Origin: Chromohalobacter sarecensis
GTDB lineage: Bacteria > Pseudomonadota > Gammaproteobacteria > Pseudomonadales > Halomonadaceae
Reading direction: 5' to 3'
Length of the DNA stretch: 64,000 bases
NCBI RefSeq assembly: GCF_023061135.1
Contig: NZ_JAKGAN010000011.1
Span: forward strand, 1 to 64,000
Part shown: piece after piece, positions 43,293 through 52,361 of the stretch
How positions within the stretch are numbered: the first letter of the stretch is position 1
Layout of the letters: each line of letters opens with the position of its first letter
Program-made: the position numbers and the translations under genes
The notes under the pieces: model-generated
What the model saw: the letters and a program-made list of their open reading frames with translations, nothing else
The model's database searches: none
What the model was told of the DNA's origin: nothing

Positions 43293-43589
43293 TCACGAGG
43301 TATGGGGTGAGCGTTGGCGCCCACCCTTGCGACCCGCCTCACGCGCGCGATTGGTGTCTTGCTTGAAGTTGCCGGGGCTCTCGCGGCCGCCCTTGCGGCC
43401 TGCCTCGGCGGCGCGCCCCGGGTCATGCTTGAAGTTGGTGGGGCTGGCCTGGCCGCCCTTGCGCCCGGCCTCGGCGGCGCGCCCGGGGTCGTTGGCGAAA
43501 TTGCCGGTGCTGCGTTTTGGCGTTGAAGAAGGCGATGTTGGGGGCGGCGTCTCTTCGTCCTTGATCGGCGGGTGTGGCGGTGTGGTCAT
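43293..43589 (-). CDS. KGG-repeat stress-induced protein
   Basis: A 98-residue hydrophilic, basic, probably disordered protein. After a Pro/Thr-rich N-terminus it has three tandem 22-residue units of the form NFxxDPGRAAEAGRKGGxxSP, matching the KGG domain of bacterial general-stress proteins (con-10/YciG-like). Such proteins are linked to stationary-phase and osmotic or desiccation stress. The start MTTPPHPP has CGAGG upstream; the open frame reaches further to 43760 but without a ribosome site. It has its own terminator. Confidence 0.82.
   Translation of the reverse strand: MTTPPHPPIKDEETPPPTSPSSTPKRSTGNFANDPGRAAEAGRKGGQASPTNFKHDPGRAAEAGRKGGRESPGNFKQDTNRAREAGRKGGRQRSPHTS
43305..43502 (-). 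repeat. Three tandem 66-bp coding repeats of the KGG protein
   Basis: Three consecutive 66-base units within the KGG gene code for 22-residue repeats. The first two are nearly identical over the DPGRAAEAGRKGG portion; the third diverges at DTNRAR. They come from internal duplication and are not a CRISPR array. Confidence 0.75.
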
Positions 43590-43746
43590 GTGAACCTCGT
43601 CAATGGAACACGTTAGCGACACGGGATCAGGCAGTCGGCCTGTCACTGGCGATGCCCCCTCTCCATGGGGCGGCACATCGTTTCCAGACATTAGCAGGTT
43701 CACGCGCAACACAGCGCAGCAAAACGTAATCTTCTGCGGTGTTTTC

Positions 43747-44067
43747 TTATCGCCACCCACTGGCGATCACGCCCATCCCGGCAAGCGCGAGACCGGCGCC
43801 GATCCAGTCGGTGGGTTGCAACGGTTCGCCATCGACGGCCCACAGCCAGCCCAGGGCGCAGACCACGTAGACGCCCCCGTAAGCGGCATAGATACGTCCG
43901 CTGGCGGCGGGATGCAGCGTCAATAGCCACGCGAACAATGCGAGGCTGGCGGCCGCCGGGACCAGCAGCCAGGGCGAGCCTTGCTGGCGAAGCCACAGCC
44001 AGGGCAGGTAGCAGCCGATGATTTCCGCCAGAGCGGTGACGATGAACAGCAGTGTCGTGATCAGCAT
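43747..44067 (-). CDS. YnfA family (UPF0060) membrane protein
   Basis: A 106-residue protein with four transmembrane helices. Diagnostic segments are [71 protein letters not shown]. YnfA proteins are SMR-like; transport is suggested but substrate uncertain. GGGAG precedes the start. Its 5' end overlaps the phosphonate permease gene by 7 bases. Confidence 0.9.
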   Translation of the reverse strand: MLITTLLFIVTALAEIIGCYLPWLWLRQQGSPWLLVPAAASLALFAWLLTLHPAASGRIYAAYGGVYVVCALGWLWAVDGEPLQPTDWIGAGLALAGMGVIASGWR

Positions 44068-45587
44068 GGGGCTTCTCCCGCGGGGCGGTCGTGCTGGCCT
44101 GGGGTCTCGGCGATTTCGCGCGGTCGGTAGCGGCGCGCCAGGGCGTCGACGCCGATGTTGAGCGCGGCGGTAATCAACAGCAGTACGAAGGCTTGATCAA
44201 ACATCATGTAGGCGAAGCTGGAGTCGATGTGAAAGCCCAGCGTGGCGATGCCCAGCATACCCAGCAGCGCGGTCTCGCGAATGATCGTCTCGGCGCGGTA
44301 GAACAGCAGTGCCAGCAAGCCGCCATAGAGGCGCGGCAACAGTTCGTAGGCATAACGCCCGGACGCGGGCAGTGCGTGGCTACCCGGCACGATGGCATCG
44401 GCATGTCGCGCTACCAGAAAGGCGATCAGTGCGCCGTTGTGTAGCGACAACGCCAGCCAGGCGGGAAGCATCGAGGGGCCGAGCATCAACAGGAAGATGA
44501 AGGCCAGCATCAGTTCCGGCGTCGAGCGCATCAGGATCAAGACGCCCTTGCCTGCCATGCGGGTGGGGCGGTTGCCGAAATGCCGGCTGGCCAGCGGCCA
44601 CAGCAGCAAGGCGACCACCAGGCTGCCGGCGGTGCCCATCAGTCCCAGTAGCAGGGTGTTGCCGATGGCGGGCAGCAGGTCGGGGATCTCGCCGAACCAT
44701 TGCCAGAGTCCGCTCCAGTTCCCTTCGAGCAAGGGTTGCGGCCATAGATCGACACTCACGAATCGCCATAGCAGGGCGCCGTCGATGTCCGGCCAGGGCC
44801 CGAGCAGGAACAGACTCCCCAGTGCGATCCACGGCAGCAGGCGGCGGTGCCCCCATAGATGCAGCGAGGCGATCATGAGGTAGAACAGCCACAGCAAGGC
44901 GCCGGCTTCGGGGTAGCGTCCTTCGCGGAAGGCACTTTCCAGATGGAAGCCGAGCGTCGGCAGGCCCACGAACCCGAGCAGCACGCTGGAGCGCATGGCG
45001 CACTCGAAGCGATAGCGGGTATAGCTCGAAAGCCGCGACCAGACCATGGGCAGTTCGGCATACACGAAACGCGACAGACGCCCGACGCCCTCGGGCAGCG
45101 CATCGACCGGCGCGCGCGGCGTGAGTTCGAGAATCTCGGCGTAGACCTTGGCGAAAATGCCGGCGTAGGGGATCGTCAAGGCGGCGATGGCGGTGACCGC
45201 CGAAAGGCCGAAGACCTGCAGCAGAAGCAGCGCCCAGAATAGCTCGTGGATGGCGCGCACGAACGCGCAACCACCGCGTAGCAAGCGCGAGTGCGGGAAG
45301 AGCAAAGCCAGCGGGAATCCCAGCAGCATACCGAGCAATGTGCCCCACAGCGCAAAACCGATGGTCAGGGCGATGGCATGGGGCAGTGACTCGGTCGCCA
45401 GGATGTCGGGGTGCAGCAGGCCGGAGAGCATGCGCCCCAGCTCGGCCCAAGGATCGTGAGTGGTGATCGCCAGGTCGGCGAAGGGCAGCAATACCAGACA
45501 CAGTGCAATCAGCCCCAGCGAGCGTCGGGCCAGGCGCAGATTGAGGGAGTCACCGGCGAGCAGGCCTGGCGCGCGTTCTTCCCTCAT
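44061..45587 (-). CDS. Fused two-domain PhnE-type ABC permease
   Basis: A 508-residue membrane protein equal to two PhnE permeases joined head to tail. Each half has about six helices and its own EAA-type loop ([33 protein letters not shown] in the first; [33 protein letters not shown] in the second). Standard PhnE is about 260 residues and acts as a dimer, so the fusion makes the whole channel. The start overlaps the ATPase stop (ATGA), and the stop overlaps ynfA. Confidence 0.86.
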   Translation of the reverse strand: MREERAPGLLAGDSLNLRLARRSLGLIALCLVLLPFADLAITTHDPWAELGRMLSGLLHPDILATESLPHAIALTIGFALWGTLLGMLLGFPLALLFPHSRLLRGGCAFVRAIHELFWALLLLQVFGLSAVTAIAALTIPYAGIFAKVYAEILELTPRAPVDALPEGVGRLSRFVYAELPMVWSRLSSYTRYRFECAMRSSVLLGFVGLPTLGFHLESAFREGRYPEAGALLWLFYLMIASLHLWGHRRLLPWIALGSLFLLGPWPDIDGALLWRFVSVDLWPQPLLEGNWSGLWQWFGEIPDLLPAIGNTLLLGLMGTAGSLVVALLLWPLASRHFGNRPTRMAGKGVLILMRSTPELMLAFIFLLMLGPSMLPAWLALSLHNGALIAFLVARHADAIVPGSHALPASGRYAYELLPRLYGGLLALLFYRAETIIRETALLGMLGIATLGFHIDSSFAYMMFDQAFVLLLITAALNIGVDALARRYRPREIAETPGQHDRPAGEAPC

Positions 45588-46282
45588 GCCGGCTCCGGTT
45601 GGGGATCGGACGAGTGGGCGTCGGGATACAGCGTGTCGAGATCGTCAAGTGTCAGCTCGCGCGCCGGCGCATCGAGCATCAGTCGGCCGTCGCGCAGTCC
45701 CCACACGCGGTCGAAATGGGTCAACGCGAGCTCGCGCTGATGCAGGGCAATCACACAGGTCGTGTGTTGATTCTGCACCCTATGCAGCAGGCGGCGCGCC
45801 TGGTGCGGGTCGATGCTGGCGACCGGTTCGTCGCCGAGAAATACCTCGCGCGCCTGATAGAGCGCCCGGGCGATGGCCACGCGCTGGCGTTGCCCTCCGG
45901 AGAGCTGTGCCACGGGGCGCTTGAGCAGCCCCTCAAGACCTAGCTCACCGCATAGCGCTTGAATCTCGTGCCAGGCATCACGCCTCGGGCGGATTAGATT
46001 CAGGAGGTTGGCGAGCGCGGAATGGCGTTCCAGGCGGCCCATATAAACGTTGTGATAGACCGACAATGGCGGCACCAGGCCGTGCTCCTGCGGACACCAG
46101 GCCGCACGATACCCGAGGCGCTGGCGCAAGGCGGCCAGCAGGGTCGATTTTCCCACTCCGCTGGGGCCCAGCAAGGCCACGCGTTCGCCGGCCTGAAGTC
46201 CTAGCGTGAGCTCGGCGAGGACGGTATGGCGTGCATGACCCAGCGCCTCGCCGTTGAAGCGAACGAGTTCCTCCACACTCAC
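45584..46282 (-). CDS. PhnC-type ABC transporter ATP-binding protein
   Basis: A 232-residue ATPase. Walker A is GPSGVGKST, the signature is LSGGQRQRVAIARAL, and Walker B is VFLGDEPVASID, with the switch His in VIALHQRELAL. The CPQEHGLVPPLSVYHNVYMGRL region matches PhnC. It starts at GTG overlapping the TGA of the binding-protein gene. It energises the fused permease for import of a phosphonate, phosphite or related oxyanion. Confidence 0.87.
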   Translation of the reverse strand: MSVEELVRFNGEALGHARHTVLAELTLGLQAGERVALLGPSGVGKSTLLAALRQRLGYRAAWCPQEHGLVPPLSVYHNVYMGRLERHSALANLLNLIRPRRDAWHEIQALCGELGLEGLLKRPVAQLSGGQRQRVAIARALYQAREVFLGDEPVASIDPHQARRLLHRVQNQHTTCVIALHQRELALTHFDRVWGLRDGRLMLDAPARELTLDDLDTLYPDAHSSDPQPEPA

Positions 46283-47130
46283 CGCAGCAGGCCTAGTTTC
46301 TCGCCGACGTCTTCAATGGGTTGATAGTCGTCGTTGTCGGCGGGGATGAAGCCCTCACGGGGGAAGCTCTCGAGCAGCTCGGGATCGTGCATATCGAGCA
46401 GTGCCTGACGCACCTTGTCGGTGAAGCCGTCGCCATAGCGACTGTCAACATCGCCACGCACGGTCCATTGATAGTCGGGGTAGGTCGGCGTCTTCCAGAT
46501 CACGTCGACCTTGTCGGTGTCCACGCGTCCATCGGCCACGGCGGCATCCCAGACCTTGAAGTTGACGGCGCCGATGTCGTAAGTGCCGGACTCGACCAGG
46601 GCAATGGTGCGCGTATGGTCGCCGGAAAAGCCGACGCGCGAGAACAGCGACTTGGGTGGCGCCCCGAACTGGTTGCGGATGTAATATTCCGGCATCAGGC
46701 GCCCGGAAGTGGAAGTCTTGGCGCCAAAGGTGAACGCCTTGCCCTGCACGTTCTTGGGCAGGTCATCGCCTTGCGTGTCGATATCGCTATCATGGTGGGC
46801 GATGAAGTAGGTGCGGAATTCGGCGTCTTCCTTGCCCTGGGCGATGGCGCGAGAGTCGGGCACCAGGCGGCGTGCCTGCACGCCGGTCAGGCCGCCGAAC
46901 CAGGCCAGTTGCACCTGATCGTTGCGGAAGGCCGAGACAGCGGCGCTATAGGATTTGACCGGCACGTACTCGACTTCCACGCCCAGTCGATCCTCAAGAT
47001 AATGGGCGACCTTGTCGAAGCGCTCCTCGAGCCGCGACTGGTTTTCATCGGGAATGGCCGTGAAGCGAAACGTTTCCGCCGATGCGGCGGTGCTGACGAG
47101 AATCAACAGGCAGGCGACGAGCCAGCGCAT
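46279..47130 (-). CDS. PhnD-type substrate-binding protein
   Basis: A 283-residue periplasmic protein with a signal peptide (about 1-18, ending STAASA). Motifs of PhnD/PtxB proteins: FTAIPDENQSRLEERFDKVAHYLEDRLGVEVEYVPVKSYSAAVSAFRNDQVQLAWFGGLTGVQARRL and ALVESGTYDIGAVNFKVWD. AGGAG sits seven bases before the second ATG, which I take as the start. There is no C-P lyase or phosphite dehydrogenase gene nearby, so the imported anion is unknown. Confidence 0.86.
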   Translation of the reverse strand: MRWLVACLLILVSTAASAETFRFTAIPDENQSRLEERFDKVAHYLEDRLGVEVEYVPVKSYSAAVSAFRNDQVQLAWFGGLTGVQARRLVPDSRAIAQGKEDAEFRTYFIAHHDSDIDTQGDDLPKNVQGKAFTFGAKTSTSGRLMPEYYIRNQFGAPPKSLFSRVGFSGDHTRTIALVESGTYDIGAVNFKVWDAAVADGRVDTDKVDVIWKTPTYPDYQWTVRGDVDSRYGDGFTDKVRQALLDMHDPELLESFPREGFIPADNDDYQPIEDVGEKLGLLR

Positions 47131-47241
47131 GGACATACTCCTGTTTGCATAAAGACGGCTTCAATAAAAGCGGCTCAATGAGAGTGGTGAGACGCTTATT
47201 GTCGTGACTGCGCGGTGTGGCGGCAAGCGCGGCCGCGACGA

Positions 47242-48102
47242 TTACTCGTCGTGAATCGGAAACCGCGTGGCTTGCAGACTGTCCTTTATCTTCTTGAGGT
47301 GCGGTAGGAAGTCTTCGCCGCGACGCAGCGTGACGCCGGTCGCGAGTACATCGATCAAGGCCAGGTGGATCATGCGCGAGGTCATCGGCATGTAGACATC
47401 GGTGTCTTCCGGGGTGATGACTTCGAGCGTTTCGGTACACTCGTGGGCGAGTGGCGAGTCGGGCGCGGTGATGCCGAGCACGATGGCTCCATTGTCACGT
47501 GCCACACGGGCGATCTCGACCAGCTCGCGAGTGCGGCCGGTGTAGGAGACGATGACGATGACATCACCGGTATGAGTGGCGGCGGCAACCATGCGTTGCA
47601 TCAGCACGTCTTCGTAGGCGGTGACAGGCAGGTTGAAGCGAAAGAACTTGTGCTGCGCGTCCTGGGCCACAGGCCCCGAGGCACCGAGGCCGAAGAAGCT
47701 GATCTGTTTGGCCTGGATCAGATAATCGACGGCGCGCTCGACGCGTTGGGCGTCGAGCGTGCGGCGGGCGTCATCGAGGGCGGCGATGGTGGCGCCGAAG
47801 ATCTTCTCGCCATAGCTTGCGGCGCCATCGTCACGTTCCACGCTGCGACTGACATAGGGCGTGCCGCCGGCTAGGCTTTGGGCAAGCTTGATCTTGAAGT
47901 CGGGATAGCCCTTGGCGTCGAAGTTGCGACAGAAGCGATTGACCGTCGGTTCGCTGACCGCCGCGGTCTGCGCCAGCGTCGCGATGCTCATGCCGGTGGC
48001 GGCGGCCGGGTCGTGGAGAATCACGTCGGCCACTTTGCGTTCGGAACGATTGAGTTCGTCCAAGCGGGAACGGATACGGTCGATCAGATCGAAGGCTGGC
48101 AT
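47242..48102 (-). CDS. HexR-type RpiR family repressor
   Basis: A 286-residue regulator. The N-terminal RpiR HTH ([57 protein letters not shown]) is followed by a SIS sugar-phosphate-binding domain ([50 protein letters not shown]). HexR senses 2-keto-3-deoxy-6-phosphogluconate and represses zwf-pgl-eda. It is divergent from zwf, exactly in that arrangement. Confidence 0.9.
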   Translation of the reverse strand: MPAFDLIDRIRSRLDELNRSERKVADVILHDPAAATGMSIATLAQTAAVSEPTVNRFCRNFDAKGYPDFKIKLAQSLAGGTPYVSRSVERDDGAASYGEKIFGATIAALDDARRTLDAQRVERAVDYLIQAKQISFFGLGASGPVAQDAQHKFFRFNLPVTAYEDVLMQRMVAAATHTGDVIVIVSYTGRTRELVEIARVARDNGAIVLGITAPDSPLAHECTETLEVITPEDTDVYMPMTSRMIHLALIDVLATGVTLRRGEDFLPHLKKIKDSLQATRFPIHDE

Positions 48103-48272
48103 GCGTAATGAGAGTCTCTGTCTGCCAAGGGTGTCGAAAGGTGGTCAATTAACGACGTTGTCACGTAACCACGTATTAAGTAACTACGTTGTGTTAGAAA
48201 GGCATCCTAGCGTGGTGGCGCAGGGTCGCCAAGCCAAGTCGTTCGCGAATGGGATCAAACGCGTGTCGCCAT

Positions 48273-48287
48273 GGTAGTAAATTTACA
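48273..48287. promoter_or_regulatory. Candidate HexR operator upstream of zwf
   Basis: The 15-base site GGTAGTAAATTTACA matches 13 of 15 positions of the palindromic HexR consensus known from Shewanella (tgTARTwwwATTACa). It lies 73 bases before the zwf ATG in an AT-rich stretch suited to a promoter. Confidence 0.5.
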
Positions 48288-48360
48288 TAATATATTTGCC
48301 GAGGAGCCCTGATATGGCTTATTTTATAGGTAAGTTAACCAGATTTTGGGGGGCCGCGTC

Positions 48361-49836
48361 ATGAGTCGAGATACTACGCCCGATGTCGATCTGGCCCTTT
48401 TCGGGGCGCTTGGCGATTTGGCGCTGCGCAAATTGTACCCGGCATTGTACCACTTGGATCGCGAAGGGTTGCTTGGCGATACCACGCGGATTCTGGGGTT
48501 GGCGCGCCATGAACATGATGCCGATGGCTTCCGCACCAACGTCAAGGAAGCCCTTAACAAGCGACTCAAGCCCAACGAGCTGGAAAAGGCCTGTCTCGAT
48601 CGGTTCCTGGCGCGTCTCGACTACCAGCAACTCGACTTTGCCACCGTCGAGGGGTACGACGCCATTCGCGATTGGCATGACGCTACCCAGCGCCCCATGG
48701 TCGTGTACTTGGCGGTGCCAGCCAGCATCTACGGTGATATCTGCGCCAACCTGCATGCCAGTGGCAGCCTCGATGACGAGACCCGTGTGGTGGTCGAAAA
48801 GCCCATCGGCTACGATCTCGAATCCTCCATTCAGATCAACGATGCCATCGGCGATGTGTTCCCCGAGTCGCGCATCTATCGCATGGACCACTACCTGGGC
48901 AAGGAGACGGTCCAGAACCTGATCGCGCTGCGCTTCGCCAATCCCTTGTTCGGCAATCAGTGGAACCAGAACCAGATTTCGCATGTGGAAATCACCGTGG
49001 CCGAGAAGGTGGGCATCGAAGGCCGCTGGGGCTACTTCGACGAGGCGGGGCAGTTGCGCGACATGGTCCAGAACCACTTGCTGCAGTTGCTGTGTCTGAT
49101 CGCCATGGATCCGCCGTCGAATCTCGACGCCGACGCCATTCGCGACGAGAAGGTCAAGGTGCTCAAGGCACTCAAGCCCATGATAGGTGAAGAGCTGTCG
49201 CGCAACGTGGTGCGGGGGCAATACATCGGCGGCTCCGTGGACGGCGAGAGTGTGCCGGGCTATCTCGACGAGGAAGGCGCCAACACCTCGAGCCATACCG
49301 AGACCTTCGTCGCCATGAAACTCGAGGTTGCCAACTGGCGCTGGGCCGGCGTGCCGTTCTATCTGCGCACCGGCAAGCGCATGCCGGAAAAGATGTCGCA
49401 GATCGTCATCCACTTCCGTCAGCAGCCGCACTACATTTTCGATCCCGACCAACGCGGAATCGCGGCCAACAAGCTGGTCATCCGTCTGCAGCCGGAAGAA
49501 GGCATCGCGCTGCAGGTACTGACTAAAGACAGCGGACTCGACAAGGGCATGCGTCTACGCCCCGGGCCGCTGCATCTGGATTTCAATCACGCCTTCCCCA
49601 AGACGCGGATTCCCGATGCCTACGAGCGCTTGCTGCTCGAGGTGATGAAGGGCCAGCAGTACCTGTTCGTGCGCCGCGACGAAGTGGAGTACGCCTGGAA
49701 GTGGGTGGATCAGTTGATCGCCGGCTGGGAGGCACGTGACATGTCGCCGCGGCGTTATCCGGCCGGCTCCTGGGGCCCCGTGGCGTCGATCGCCATGATT
49801 ACCCAGGACGGGCGCTCCTGGTATGAAGATTATTGA
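48361..49836 (+). CDS. Glucose-6-phosphate 1-dehydrogenase
   Basis: A 491-residue enzyme, full family length. The cofactor fold opens [22 protein letters not shown], the active-site DHYLGK (Asp176-Lys181, including His177) is complete, and [35 protein letters not shown] is diagnostic. It oxidises glucose-6-phosphate to 6-phosphogluconolactone. It is the first gene of the zwf-pgl-eda operon (gaps of 18 and 31 bases). The ATG follows GGGGGG. Confidence 0.95.
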   Translation: MSRDTTPDVDLALFGALGDLALRKLYPALYHLDREGLLGDTTRILGLARHEHDADGFRTNVKEALNKRLKPNELEKACLDRFLARLDYQQLDFATVEGYDAIRDWHDATQRPMVVYLAVPASIYGDICANLHASGSLDDETRVVVEKPIGYDLESSIQINDAIGDVFPESRIYRMDHYLGKETVQNLIALRFANPLFGNQWNQNQISHVEITVAEKVGIEGRWGYFDEAGQLRDMVQNHLLQLLCLIAMDPPSNLDADAIRDEKVKVLKALKPMIGEELSRNVVRGQYIGGSVDGESVPGYLDEEGANTSSHTETFVAMKLEVANWRWAGVPFYLRTGKRMPEKMSQIVIHFRQQPHYIFDPDQRGIAANKLVIRLQPEEGIALQVLTKDSGLDKGMRLRPGPLHLDFNHAFPKTRIPDAYERLLLEVMKGQQYLFVRRDEVEYAWKWVDQLIAGWEARDMSPRRYPAGSWGPVASIAMITQDGRSWYEDY

Positions 49837-49854
49837 TTGGATAGGCAGCCCATT

Positions 49855-50529
49855 ATGAAAAGCATCGAGGAAGGCCGTCGTTACCTGGCCGAGCGCCTCG
49901 CGGATACCGTGGCCAAGGCGCTCGAAGCCGACTTGGCCAGTCGCGAGCGGGTGCTGCTGGTCGTTTCCGGCGGCTCCACGCCAAAGCCGTTCTTCAGTGC
50001 CCTGGCCACCAAGGCGCTGCCATGGTCACGTATCGATGTGACGCTGGCCGATGAGCGCTGGGTAGCCGACGACGATGCCGACAGCAATGCACGTCTGGTT
50101 CGCGAGACGCTGCTCGTCGGTCCGGCTGCCGAGGCATGTTTTCATTCCCTGACCACCGATGACGCTACCCCTGAGGACGGCGTCGAGGCGGTCTCGGCAC
50201 GCGTCGCGGCGTTGCCGTGGCCGGCCAGTGTGGTCGTCCTCGGCATGGGCGGCGATGGGCATACGGCCTCACTGTTTCCCGATAGCGAACAACTGGCCAC
50301 GGCACTTGAGACATCCGAGGCGGCGGTGGCGGTGCATGCGCCCAGTGTACCGCAGGCACGCATCACGTTGAGCGCCGCGCGCCTGGCCGATGCCCATCTG
50401 CATGTCCTGCACATGACCGGCGAGGACAAGCGTCGTGTCCTGGCCAACGCGTTGGGGGGCGATGATGCCCGGCAACTGCCGATTCGCACTTTCCTCTCTC
50501 AACCGATCGCGACGTACTGGGCGCCCTGA
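49855..50529 (+). CDS. 6-phosphogluconolactonase
   Basis: A 224-residue enzyme of the SugarP_isomerase/NagB fold. Motifs: VLLVVSGGSTPKPFFSALA, IDVTLADERWV and VVVLGMGGDGHTASLFPDSEQL. It hydrolyses the lactone made by Zwf. The start is the ATG of MKSIEEG with AGGCAG upstream. Confidence 0.93.
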   Translation: MKSIEEGRRYLAERLADTVAKALEADLASRERVLLVVSGGSTPKPFFSALATKALPWSRIDVTLADERWVADDDADSNARLVRETLLVGPAAEACFHSLTTDDATPEDGVEAVSARVAALPWPASVVVLGMGGDGHTASLFPDSEQLATALETSEAAVAVHAPSVPQARITLSAARLADAHLHVLHMTGEDKRRVLANALGGDDARQLPIRTFLSQPIATYWAP

Positions 50530-50560
50530 GCCCTGCGTTTACGAACATCCGGAGCATCCC

Positions 50561-51223
50561 ATGACTATCGACAAACAGCTTCCTTCCACCCGCACGACGG
50601 AACTCGACAGCATCTGCCAGAAGGTGGAGGTGATTCCGGTGTTGGTGGTCGATCGCCTCGAGGATGCCGTGCCCATGGCGCGTGCCTTGGTCGAGGGCGG
50701 TCTCAACGTACTCGAGATCACCCTGCGCACCGATTGTGCACTGGACGCCATTCGGCGCATGCGGGCCGCGCTTCCAGGCGTGAGTATCGGTGCCGGCACT
50801 GTGCTGACGCCCGCCCAATATCGGCTGGCCGAAGAGGCCGGTGTCGATTTCGTGGTTACGCCCGGTACGACCGAGGCGCTTTATCGCTACGGTGTGGAAA
50901 GCGCGGTGCCGATGCTGCCGGGGGTGGCCACGGTCTCCGAGTTGATGACTGGCTGGCAGTACGGCTATCGGCGCTTCAAGTTCTTTCCGGCGGAGGCTAG
51001 CGGCGGCGTCAAGGCGATCAAATCTATTGGTGGTCCGATTCCCGACGCCCACTTCTGCCCGACCGGTGGTATTACCGTGGACAACGCCGACGATTACCTC
51101 AGCCTGCCCAACGTGATGTGCGTGGGCGGCTCATGGCTGACGCCCAATGCTCTGGTCGAGAACGAAGACTGGGACGGCATTCGCGAACTGGCGCGCCAGG
51201 CCGCCGAACGCTTTCATCACTAA
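50561..51223 (+). CDS. KDPG aldolase (Eda)
   Basis: A 220-residue class I aldolase. Glu52 and Arg56 are in NVLEITLRT; the Schiff-base lysine is Lys140 in YRRFKFFPAEAS; the CPTGGIT and CVGGSWLTP phosphate-binding blocks are present. It splits KDPG into pyruvate and glyceraldehyde-3-phosphate. The edd dehydratase is not in this window. A CGGAG site precedes the ATG, and a strong terminator follows at 51282. Confidence 0.93.
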   Translation: MTIDKQLPSTRTTELDSICQKVEVIPVLVVDRLEDAVPMARALVEGGLNVLEITLRTDCALDAIRRMRAALPGVSIGAGTVLTPAQYRLAEEAGVDFVVTPGTTEALYRYGVESAVPMLPGVATVSELMTGWQYGYRRFKFFPAEASGGVKAIKSIGGPIPDAHFCPTGGITVDNADDYLSLPNVMCVGGSWLTPNALVENEDWDGIRELARQAAERFHH

Positions 51224-51281
51224 GACTGTTTGCTATTGAGCAGGCAACCATTTCTCTCTCGACAGCTGATGCTGTTCTTCC

Positions 51282-51308
51282 GACCCGCCACTTGGCGGGT
51301 CTTTTTTT
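51282..51308 (+). terminator. Strong terminator of the zwf-pgl-eda operon
   Basis: An 8-bp stem GACCCGCC / GGCGGGTC with a 4-base loop is followed by seven T residues. It lies about 60 bases after the eda stop. Confidence 0.9.
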
Positions 51309-51365
51309 GCTTCACGTACGTTGGCGGGCGCCGTTCGAAGGAGAGGTCGGCAATGCCCAGGCCTG

Positions 51366-52298
51366 TCAGTAACCGGCCGTGGGGTCGACGGTGTCGATGG
51401 CTTCGCCGGCGTGCATGGCGGTGAGGGCCTTGGCGACCTGGTCGGCGGCTTCGTCGATGGGGGTCGGGCCGGCCATGTGCGGGGTGATCCATAGGCGTGG
51501 ATGCGGCCATAGCGGGCTGTCGTCGGGTAGCGGCTCGGTGGGAAAGGCATCGAGCAGCGCACCGCGCAGTCGGCCGTTTTCCTCTTCGCCGTTACCCAAT
51601 GCCTCGAGCAACGCGGACTCGTCGATCAGCGTGCCGCGTCCGGGATTGATCAGGCTGGCGCCGTCGGGTAATGCGGCCAGGGCATCGCGGTCGATGATCC
51701 TGCGCGTGGCAGGCGTATCGGGTAGCAGCGTAACCAGGGTGTGGACCTTGCCGAGCAGTGTCTGGAGGCCGTCGTCGCCGTGGTGGCAGGTGATGCCCTT
51801 GAGCGCCTTGGGCGAGCGGCTCCAGCCGTGCACGGGGTAGCCATCGGCGGCGAGCTGGCGGGCGACATGACGGCCGATGGCACCCAGCCCGAGAATGCCG
51901 ATGCCCCATTCACGCTTGGGCGTGAGCGCGTGTTCGCGCCAGGTCGCATGATGTTGCTGGCGGCGGTAACGGTCGAAGTCGCGTTGAAAATGCAGCACGC
52001 CATAGCGCACGTAGTCGGCGATCAGCTCGCCCATGCCGGCATCGCGCAGCTTGACGATGGGGATGTCGCGGGGCAGTGCGGGGTTGTTGAGCAACGCATC
52101 CACGCCGGCGCCGAGATTGACGATGCCCTTGAGCGCTGGCTGGGCCTCGAACAGTGACGCTGGAGGCTTCCATGCCGCGAGGTAGTCAGCCTGGAAATCG
52201 CTCGTTTCGCCACTGATGGCGAACTCCGCGGAGGGTAAACGCGAAGCGAGCCTGTCTTTCCAGAGCGCGGCGTCGTCGGCATGGATCAAGATGCGCAT
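51366..52298 (-). CDS. Glyoxylate/hydroxypyruvate reductase A (GhrA-like)
   Basis: A 310-residue D-2-hydroxyacid dehydrogenase. The NAD(P)-binding motif is GIGILGLGAIGRHVARQLAADGYPVHGWSRSPK, the catalytic Arg is in NPGRGTLIDESAL-adjacent LGAGVDALL context, and His is in LWITPHMAGPT. GAGGATC precedes the ATG. It is convergent with eda. It reduces glyoxylate or hydroxypyruvate with NADPH. No link to the neighbouring ectoine genes is evident except shared orientation with the MocR gene. Confidence 0.86.
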   Translation of the reverse strand: MRILIHADDAALWKDRLASRLPSAEFAISGETSDFQADYLAAWKPPASLFEAQPALKGIVNLGAGVDALLNNPALPRDIPIVKLRDAGMGELIADYVRYGVLHFQRDFDRYRRQQHHATWREHALTPKREWGIGILGLGAIGRHVARQLAADGYPVHGWSRSPKALKGITCHHGDDGLQTLLGKVHTLVTLLPDTPATRRIIDRDALAALPDGASLINPGRGTLIDESALLEALGNGEEENGRLRGALLDAFPTEPLPDDSPLWPHPRLWITPHMAGPTPIDEAADQVAKALTAMHAGEAIDTVDPTAGY

Positions 52299-52361
52299 GA
52301 GATCCTCATGAGGTAGTTGTGAATGATGAATGAGGGGCGGCGTTGCTGCGCGCCCATCGCG

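Noticed and set aside
43305-43502. Regular 66-base repeats considered as CRISPR
   Set aside because: No spacers; the repeats are contiguous and encode the KGG protein in phase.
44380-45501. Minus-strand frame of 373 codons in another phase of the permease gene
   Set aside because: It is Arg/His/Ala-rich without helices or motifs; the fused PhnE frame gives coherent transmembrane segments and EAA loops.
48319-49452. Minus-strand frame of 377 codons
   Set aside because: Antisense shadow of zwf, which is unmistakable.
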